Shown: one piece after another, positions 7,170 to 14,099 of the stretch | Layout: every line of letters starts with the position of its first letter | How positions within the stretch are numbered: position 1 is the stretch's first letter | NCBI GenBank assembly: GCA_015143735.1 | Contig: VKHC01000267.1 | Location: forward strand, 1 to 14,099 | Length of the DNA stretch: 14,099 bases | Direction: 5' to 3' | Source of the DNA: Synura sp. LO234KE | Lineage: Eukaryota; Sar; Synurophyceae; Synurales; Mallomonadaceae | Notes under the pieces: model-generated | Told to the model about the DNA's origin: nothing | What the model saw: only the letters and a program-made list of their open reading frames with translations | Databases searched by the model: none | Translations under genes and position numbers: made by a program

Positions 7170-10100
7170 TTACTCGAAATTGAAGTTACGAGAAGCGCCT
7201 TGATCACCAACGTTATAGTTGATATCTAATCGAAGAGAGGCAAACAATTTTATTTCATGTAAATTCAATAATACGAAGCTATCCGAAGGAATCTGAAGAC
7301 TGATATCGCTATTGGACCCTGACGGAGACGCGGACGCAGTAGAGGACAAGTCGGACGTGAGCACTAACAAGATTTCTCGCAGTCGAGCGAATCGTCCGCG
7401 GACCGACACGGCGGAGTGTTTGGAGAACAAGGCAGTCAGCGCGCGCACACATTCCTCCATCTTCAACGCTCCCGCGAAGTGGAATCTCGACTATGATGCA
7501 CAACAGAGAAGGTATCGGATAAAGGGCTATCCTCAGAATATATATTAAAAAGGAAAATAGTGAGCGCCAATATACGTCAACGAAGTCATAATGCTGTGAG
7601 CTAGCACGACACACTTAAGCGTCACCACTACAGTGTTTGCTGACTAGATGTGCAGTAGTGCGATTATACGCTGCACTGAACTCCTGGACACAGCCGATCC
7701 CCAGCGCCGTCCTCATTACAGACGGTCGTTCTCCCCCCCGACGTACCTGAGATATGAATCGTTCCAGCCGCTCGCAACAGGCTTCTGCTAACAGCCCGAC
7801 GACCAGCTCTTTGTTCGGGTCGCTAAGTGTGGTCATGCAAATAGTCAACATCATTTCAAAGGGCGCTAACAAGGCCTTGGGCAACAAGGAGAGCGCGGGC
7901 TGGAGGTCGAATTGGTTGTCGGGAAGGTGTAGGCAAATACCACCGAGTGGTGCCTGTGCGCTGAAGATGAAGCTCAGCACGTCTCTCATGCTGGTCTGCG
8001 CGTGGCTCGTCAACTGCTCCAACCCATATCGCATCGTCTGACAATGACATCGCCGAATACGTACGTAAGTACAAGTGACCAAAGACAGAGAAAGACCCGC
8101 TCAACAAGACACAGGCCAGGGCATGCGGTGAAGGCATGAGTTTCCTCTGGCGGTAGACAATCTGAAGCTAAGAGGTCAGCCGATAACCAGTCGATCCACC
8201 GGCCATATAAACACCATCTACCGCGGGGGAACAATTGAGGTCTACGCAGTTCACCTGCAGGAGTGCCCTTCTAGCCGCTTCAAAGTCGTCCCTGCACACC
8301 GCCAACTTCTTCGTCGCAGTAACTTCATCTGCACCCGTCAGGCAGCCAAAAACAGCGCGCCCTGCACCGTCCATTTCTCTGCTCAACCGATCCACGTAGC
8401 GCGCTGTCACTTCCGCGAGGTTGAAGGAGGCCATGAAGACCGTTACATTCCACGGGTCCTCCGCCTCTTCCCCCTCGACACCGCCCATCAACACGGAAGC
8501 GTCGACGCCCACTCCTCCTCCCAACCCACTGATTGTACTCAAATTCGCCGCGTCCCTCGCTGCACTGCCGCTCTTCTTCGTAACCGCCTGGGACACTGAT
8601 TCCGAGCCAGCAATTGCGATGGAGGACGCGATCGACAACGCGCTTTGGAAACCCTGAGTCACAAGCCTCTGGGCCTCTGTCCCCGCCCCGCCCTCCCCGC
8701 CTGTGTGGTCCCCGCCCCCACCCCGGGATATCCGTGCTTGATACGCGGCTACTTGCTCTGTGATGACCGAGCCTACGTGCTGGGCGGATGACGTCACCAG
8801 TTCCGTGACCAACTTCAACAGGTCCGTGGATATGAGTTCGGATGTGAAGTGCAGTACAGCGCCCGCCGCCTGAATGTTATTGGTGGCGATGGCGCGTTGG
8901 CCGCACCGTTGTTGTACAAAGAAGCACTCGTCCAGTTGCTGTGAGAACACCAGAAACCAGTCCTTATCTTTGCTTTGCATGACCGAGGGCGAGGCCCCGG
9001 CCACACCGGTCGAGATACCTCCACTATTACTGCTGGTCGGAAGCACTGATGATGCAGTTGCGTGACTGGGTCCGCAGGACGTGGCCGCCGACGCGATGAG
9101 ATACTTCATACTCGCTCTCATGAGCCAGAACTCCGCCTCCAAATAGAACCTGGAAGAAATGGTTATTCACAGCGACGAGGAAGATGGAGGGATTCAATCA
9201 TATCACGCGGTGCACAAACAGAGATTCTTATACACCATTCTTCTCGAGAAAGATTTAAAAAGTAGTGCTGGATCAAAGCTCACACCACTCGCACATGCAC
9301 TCACCTATTAATAAGCTCGTCCACCATCTTATCGAATTCAGTGGCGCCTTTAAATACAGTCACAACTACGCTATTAGAGTTGGATGAGAGCTTTCCGACA
9401 GAATCCATACTACTGTTATTTGAAACACCTCTAGTCCTTGTCTCGGCTCCAACACACAGCTGCTTCAAATAATTGGAGTACGAGCAACAATACTGTATAA
9501 GTAGCGCTAATTCGTCTAGCACCATGTGAATCTCGGCCGCTGACATATTAGACGCTGGCAGGTTTTTACTACTGCTGTATCCTGCAGTCGAAGAGGCTAT
9601 TCCCGCATTCATGAAACTTCCTGACGAAGGGTTGGCACTGGAGCTACTACTTTTCAATCCTGATATTAATTCTCGAATATTGCGAAATTTCATGTACCGC
9701 TTCAGGACCAAACCGCACTCTTGTTCGCATTTCGAATGCAGCTTTCTAATGAAAAACACATCTGTGTATGATCTTTCCATGCCTTGAATTATTGAAGGTA
9801 AATATTGTTGATAAATTGAGCACGTCGTATTCAGCACCGTCGAGAGAGCTTGAACGTAACTCGTAGCGGGATCATGATTTGACATGTTGCCATTATCAGC
9901 TGCTTTGTTAAGGGAACTCATTGCCATATCAGCAGAAACGGCCAAAAAGACATTTGTTTCCATAAATGACATAAAATGATCTCTCGCTTCGTTTTCCAAC
10001 CCCAACGTTTGTAAAAATGGACATAAATATAAAATTTCATCAAGCTTAGCCTCTGCAATAGCGGAATTAAATTTTTGTTGAACCATTATTTTTATTTCAC

Positions 10101-10596
10101 GTTCAGCTTGCTGCATCGCGCCATAGTCATCACTCGCTTTTGCCGCTTGTAATTCAATATCGTGTACTTGTCTAACAAAGCTTACAGCAAGAGGAATATT
10201 ACCCTCCTCGAGTGCTTGCTGTGCTCCGATTCTACATTCTTTTAAGTTTATTACATCTTCTGTGCAAGCGAGTGCCTGCTGAGCGCGTATTTGCATCAGA
10301 TCTAATCTGCGAACCATGACGCTAAGGCGATCAGACAATGAGCTACATTCATCAACTTGAGCTGAAAGCTTTTTTGCATTTTCAAATATTGCCTCGAAGC
10401 ATGGAATAAAATTTTCAACTTTTTCAACTTTAGACTTCAAATCAATAGACTCATACGAACTGCCGTTTACGCGACTATCTGCGTTGGATATTGATGCCAA
10501 ATAAAAATTAAGATCCTCCTCTATTTGTGATTCTTCATTCTTTACGCGACCGAGCTCGGCTTCAAGCTCTCTCTTCAGGCTCTCGGATGGGGTCAT
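7170..10596 (-). CDS. COG4: Conserved oligomeric Golgi complex subunit 4
   Basis: COG4 is part of the COG tethering complex, which captures retrograde vesicles at the Golgi and so keeps glycosyltransferases in place. Exons on the - strand: 10596-9305, 9149-8255, 8037-7747 and 7490-7170. The introns are 155, 217 and 256 nt, with donors AG|gtgagt, CAG|gtgaac and CAG|gtacgt; all junctions keep phase. The product is 932 residues (human COG4: 785). The N-terminal half has the family pattern: LSVMVRRLDLMQIRAQQAL, then ECRIGAQQALEEGN and a coiled-coil part. Residues about 430-445 read FYLEAEFWLM, near EYWMLM of the human protein. In the last exon, RGRFARL and LLNLHEIKLFASLRLDI align with the human FARL and LTPAEVRQVLALRIDF; Arg862 and Glu905 match human Arg729 and Glu764, the salt-bridge pair of the C-terminal domain. 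Extra length comes from Ser- and Gly-rich insertions. A short shared promoter separates it from the GT14 gene. Confidence 0.92.
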
Positions 10597-10741
10597 TTAA
10601 AAAAATACCAACGTAAGAACGTAGTGGTGTCACGTTGTTTTTGACGTTCAACACAGCATATATATTCGCTCTCATTAAAATTCTATCAGTTGGTAGAAGG
10701 CTGCGAGTGCCTGGCCAACATATAAACTTAGAGAAATAAGC
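10597..10741. promoter_or_regulatory. Divergent promoter between COG4 and the GT14 gene
   Basis: Only 145 bp separate the two start codons, so both transcripts must start within or very near this stretch. It holds four ACGT cores at 10611, 10619, 10632 and 10644, the last within TGACGTT. Such cores are typical for bZIP factors and, as CACGT, for bHLH factors. A TATATAT run lies near 10658-10665 and TATAAA at 10721-10726; the latter is only 15 bp before the GT14 ATG, so it is probably not its TATA box unless the leader is extremely short. Confidence 0.7.
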
Positions 10742-13700
10742 ATGCTGCGTGTGACTATTATCGCTTTTCTCAGCTGCATTACATGTGCTGAAGAAATTTC
10801 GAATATCTCAGATTCAGCGCGAGTGCCTTCAAAATATTTGGCTTTTGGAGTGATGACTTACCAAAAGCGAGAGCACTCTCCAGAATTGACCATACACGCC
10901 TTTTTGTTGCTTATGAGTAAATTGTATGATCCGAGTCATCTGTATGTATTACACGTTGATGTCAAGAGTGATAACGATGTTCATAAAAACATTTCGGAGT
11001 ATTGTTTTTCCAAGCCTAATTGTGTTATGATTTCTCCCCGCAATGTTGCTTGGGCTGGCTTAACAACGGGAGAAATGATGTTTGCTCTGATGCAGAAAGC
11101 ACTTGAAACAAGCATCAATTGGAGTTCATTTGTATTTGTGGGTCACGAATCCATGTTGTTAACATCAGTGTCTTATATTGAAGACTATATGGCTTCATTT
11201 TCAAATCAAACAAACTTCATCAACTGCTGGGAGGTTTGATTGTGATAGATCATTTCGACTTGAACTTAAGAAAATGTTTTTGTAATTCAGATATCAAATT
11301 ACAATTTCTTTGGACAGGATGAAAACATTTATTTCCGAGCAGAAGAAATTGTTGTTGACTCATTTGAAGGGTATATTTTTGAGGGGAGTCCGTGGAGGAG
11401 AAGAGTACCATCACATTGGAATTTCAAATTATATAAGTCGATACAACTGACTGCACTGAGCAGAGAATTTGTTGAGTAAGAAATAAATACTTTGCAGCCA
11501 TATCAATGCTCTACTTCGTAATTAATTAAGGATATGTACTCCCTCCCACATGGCAGGTATGCTTGTTATGGCCCCAACACCCGGCTGCTGTTCCTCTACC
11601 TGGCCAACGTGAAGACTGCTGATGAAATGATCTTGCCTACGCTCCTGCAGGTCCTATCTACCCCTCTATTGCCCTTTACCCCTAATTCTCTTTCACCGAC
11701 CCGCCACCCCTCCACGTTCCCACGTCCACATGGATGTGGAGTTCTTTCTTATAGCAACAGCAAACCGTTTCATTTTTCGAAGCCCAGGCGTTCCCCACCG
11801 CGGAAAGCATGTACCTTGTTATACTCGTAGCTTAAGCCTTATTCAGTGCTGTAAGACAGCTCATCTAAATTGTCCCTCTGGAAGACTATCCCACCCGCCC
11901 CTCACCATGGCTCTGACTCCAGCTCTCCTTCACACTCTACGCCGCGAGGCTGTTAACTTGATGCGCCTTTCTTGTAGATGGAGCCGCGCTTCGCCTCCAC
12001 GGCCACGTGCGACACCACCCTTCACTTCACACATTGGATAAGGTTCGTCCTGTCCGCCTATTGTCCTGTTCGATACTAAATGTGTACTTGGAGTCCGCGC
12101 ATCGGCCCGTTGCAATTGTGCACGTGGTGGTGGTACAGTGGGAAACTCCCTGGATCTCAGTCTCATCGATGAATCGAAATTTCTCTTAGGAATTAAGGTC
12201 TAATTAGCGTCACACCGAACACTGTCGACGTCATGTGGCAAATCAAAAATGCCGGAAATATATATACGCGGAAGGAAAGATAGCAAGCAATATCGAGCTA
12301 TGTATAAAGTTAAAATTATTTATCAGAAAAACAGAGTTTTCGCGCCAGTCCTCATCATGGACCCCAACGAATTGCACGGGCGGTTGTCTCTAGTATCTTC
12401 TGTCCTGTTCCTTCCTATTGTGCTCAGCGGTTGGGCATTGAAGTGTAACTCCCACGATAGTGAGAACGAACTCTAACTATGACCCCATCGTTATCGCCCT
12501 CAGACCCGGAGGAAGCTGGCACCCAGAGTACCTCACGCTGGAGCACTTGCCTCTCATGCTGCAGTCCCACGAGGTGTTTGCAAGGAAGATAGGGCTGGAC
12601 ATGTCCGCGGCCATTCTCCGAGCAGTGGTCGATAAAATCAGGTTTGCGCTTTTGGTGGCTGGGTGAGGTGTACAAACAGGGGCTGCCTTGTCGTAGGCGA
12701 GCTAGCTATTGCATTCCTATTGACCGCATGGTAACAGATCTATGATGATGTCATGTGTCGGGCGGTCTGAGGTCCTGTGACTGAGTCGACCTAATGGAGT
12801 CGGGGACAGGGGTGGCGGAGCGCAGAAATGGTCTCCCCCCTCCTACCTCTCCTCCCACTGAGATCTGTACTGTAACACAGAAAGGAAATCCGCAACTAGT
12901 GCACTTTGACCGCATTGGCCTTTCACAACCTGCCGGAGGTTAATATTATGCATGCTCAATTTAGCAGTACTTCGTAACATGTCCATCATTTAGAAACAAT
13001 AATAGAGTTCGATTGAAGCATTCCTCCAACCACTCCGCGTCCTATTGTATTCGTGACAAAAAGAGTCCGGGGGGATAAGGAGAGGCAACTAATTTTAAAT
13101 GAACTCCATTGATATCTCCCACCCTCTATTCGGCCCGGGGGGACTGCGTCTATTCCTCGATGTCTCCATCTACTCTCACCTGACGTATTCTACGACGTTC
13201 GCGTTGCAGTCAAGAATTCCGCCACGAGTTTAAGGTGATGACTCCGGCGGAGCGTTTACAAGACCTGACTCGGTAAGGTTGAGAGGTCGACACGGACCGA
13301 TAAATGATCATTCTTGCTGACTCTTGCTTTTGTCTTTGTTTAGTTATGTGGACACTATGAATTGGTTGGTATTGCCGGTAGTGGACTACTTAAAGGTCGT
13401 TATCGCCGACCCAGGCACTCCAACTACTGTACGTTAAAAAGTTTCGCCAGCAGATGATGACTTATTATCGTATCGTCATTCCAAACGAAGACTCATGACA
13501 CCTGTGCCACCAATCCACAGGTTATTGATTGTATACGAGACGCGGGAGATGTCACTGTTCTCAAGCCTCTGGGGTTGCTTCAACTTCTAGATAGTATGCG
13601 CCGGTGAGTGTTGACTCAATGCGGACTCTGTGGCGATTGCGCGAGGAGAGTTTGAAGAAGTCATGTAATGAAGTTTCTATACGATGGGTGATATTGTATA

Positions 13701-14099
13701 ATTTTCATCTTAGTCGACCGCCGCGCCAGCGTCCATATCTTTCCCATCGGATAATATTTTTCCACACGCGCGTCCGCGCCAAACAGCGCCAGAGAGGCCT
13801 GGGAATACGAGATGTTTAGACTAGCGCTGGAGCGGCAGTTGGCCGAGCATTCGCCTTCTGAGCAGGTAACGATAAAGCAGTGCACCTGAAACTGAATTTG
13901 ACCGTTGTGATTCCATTACATTGGGACATATTCCTCTGACCTATATTGTTCTAATTCTGCGCGTGCGGCTGGAATCCCGCAGATCCAGGGCGAGGGTGGG
14001 GGGCCTGATAACGCTCCTGGCGAGCCCTCTCTCTCCCTTGAAATGCGAGCGCGCGAATCGGAAACGGTTAAGCAAGAGGACATCACAGTGCTGAGTGGA
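10742..14099 (+). CDS. GT14-family glycosyltransferase (core-2/I-branching or xylosyltransferase type), 3' end missing
   Basis: GT14 enzymes add beta-linked GlcNAc, GlcA or xylose in the Golgi. Exons: 10742-11233, 11291-11475, 11557-11650, 11978-12042, 12504-12641, 13210-13272, 13344-13428, 13521-13603, 13787-13865 and 13983-14099 (open at the edge): 467 codons so far, every junction in phase. An N-terminal hydrophobic stretch (MLRVTIIAFLSCITC) may be a signal or anchor. Family motifs in order: KYLAFGVMTYQK (31-42), LYDPSHLYVLHVDVKSD (61-77), CVMISPRNVAWAG (94-106), FVGHESMLLTS (where most members have SGQDYPL), LTALSREFVEYA, KTADEMILPTLLQ (245-257), DTTLHFTHW, HPEYLTLEHLPLML and VFARK (303-307). 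The Asp-Glu of TADEM fits the PDE motif whose Glu is the catalytic base in mouse C2GnT-L. Exons 6-10 code for a C-terminal extension (MTPAERLQDL, WEYEMFRLALERQLAEH) that I do not recognise. Donor of intron 5 is uncertain (12642 or 12663). The donor sugar is unknown. Confidence 0.82.
11651..11977 (+). other. Intron 3 of the GT14 gene
   Basis: Donor CAG|gtccta and acceptor cttgtag bound 327 nt that split TADEMILPTLLQ from MEPRFASTATCDTTLHF. The family continues in exactly this order, which fixes the splice. Frames inside the intron (11534-11830 and 11730-12041, + strand) are chance readings. Confidence 0.75.
12043..12503 (+). other. Intron 4 of the GT14 gene
   Basis: Donor AG|gttcgt and acceptor ccctcag bound 461 nt between FTHWIR and PGGSWHPEYLTLEHL; the joined order is that of GT14 proteins. 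The frame at 12249-12476 inside it has no family pattern. Confidence 0.7.
12642..13209 (+). other. Intron 5 of the GT14 gene, or a gene boundary
   Basis: This is the longest gap between exons (568 nt). The donor could be AG|gtttgc at 12642 or GG|gtgagg at 12663; both leave phase 2 and both fit the acceptor ttgcag at 13209. Without splicing the frame ends at TGA 12664-12666, near where many GT14 proteins stop. A gene end here with a new gene behind cannot be excluded, but I see no poly(A) hexamer or start that joins in phase to exon 6. Confidence 0.5.

Noticed and set aside
8168-8254. Continuation of COG4 exon 2 to the stop at 8168
   Set aside because: The donor CAG|gtgaac at 8254 followed by the acceptor at 8038 restores the family order and phase; the sequence past the donor does not match COG4.
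12249-12476. 75-codon frame inside GT14 intron 4
   Set aside because: The exons on both sides join directly in the order known for GT14; the frame has no GT14 pattern.
12993-13020. GTTCGATT looked like a tRNA T-arm core
   Set aside because: The flanks do not pair as a T-stem, and no A-box, anticodon arm or acceptor stem fits.
13604-13819. 71-codon frame as an exon of the GT14 gene
   Set aside because: It begins at the GTGAGT donor of exon 8 and ends at a stop; the acceptor at 13786 instead gives the open, phase-fitting exon 13787-13865.

Overview
The window is nuclear DNA from a eukaryote with spliceosomal introns (GT-AG, 57 to about 570 nt, many with GTGAGT/GTAAGT-like donors). It is most likely a stramenopile alga or protist. 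The main clue is a secreted leucine-rich-repeat protein with a long Pro-Thr-Gly-Gln-Pro-Ser linker, a repeat style familiar from chrysophytes, brown algae and their relatives. The other genes are pan-eukaryotic and do not narrow the lineage further.

Layout from left to right. (1) 1-1354, + strand: the 3' end of a SAC-domain phosphoinositide phosphatase gene (two complete introns), with a disordered tail and a C-terminal membrane anchor. (2) 1355-2899: 3' flank with a poly(A) signal, then a GC-richer island with no recognisable gene (about 1680-2330), then a very AT-rich promoter side for the next gene. (3) 2900-5796, + strand: a three-exon gene for a secreted protein with two capped LRR blocks, a TGQP linker and an unrecognised C-terminal region. 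(4) 5797-7169: no supportable gene; this is the convergent 3' flank of genes 3 and 5. (5) 7170-10596, - strand: the complete four-exon gene for COG4, a subunit of the conserved oligomeric Golgi complex. (6) 10597-10741: a 145-bp divergent promoter with four ACGT cores. (7) 10742-14099, + strand: a GT14-family glycosyltransferase of the core-2/I-branching and xylosyltransferase type. Ten exons are visible and the gene runs off the right edge.

Most exons had to be pieced together by matching splice sites, phase and protein family pattern. Reading frames taken alone miss several of them (for example 5708-5796, 11291-11475, 11557-11650, 11978-12042 and 13210-14099). All proposed junctions are phase-compatible.

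Three of the four genes act at the ER/Golgi: SAC1-type phosphatases remove PI4P, COG4 tethers retrograde vesicles that recycle Golgi glycosyltransferases, and GT14 enzymes are such glycosyltransferases. COG4 and the GT14 gene share one promoter, so a link in regulation is plausible but unproven. In the three genes with visible starts, base composition changes along the gene: the first coding part is AT-rich and the downstream exons are GC-rich.
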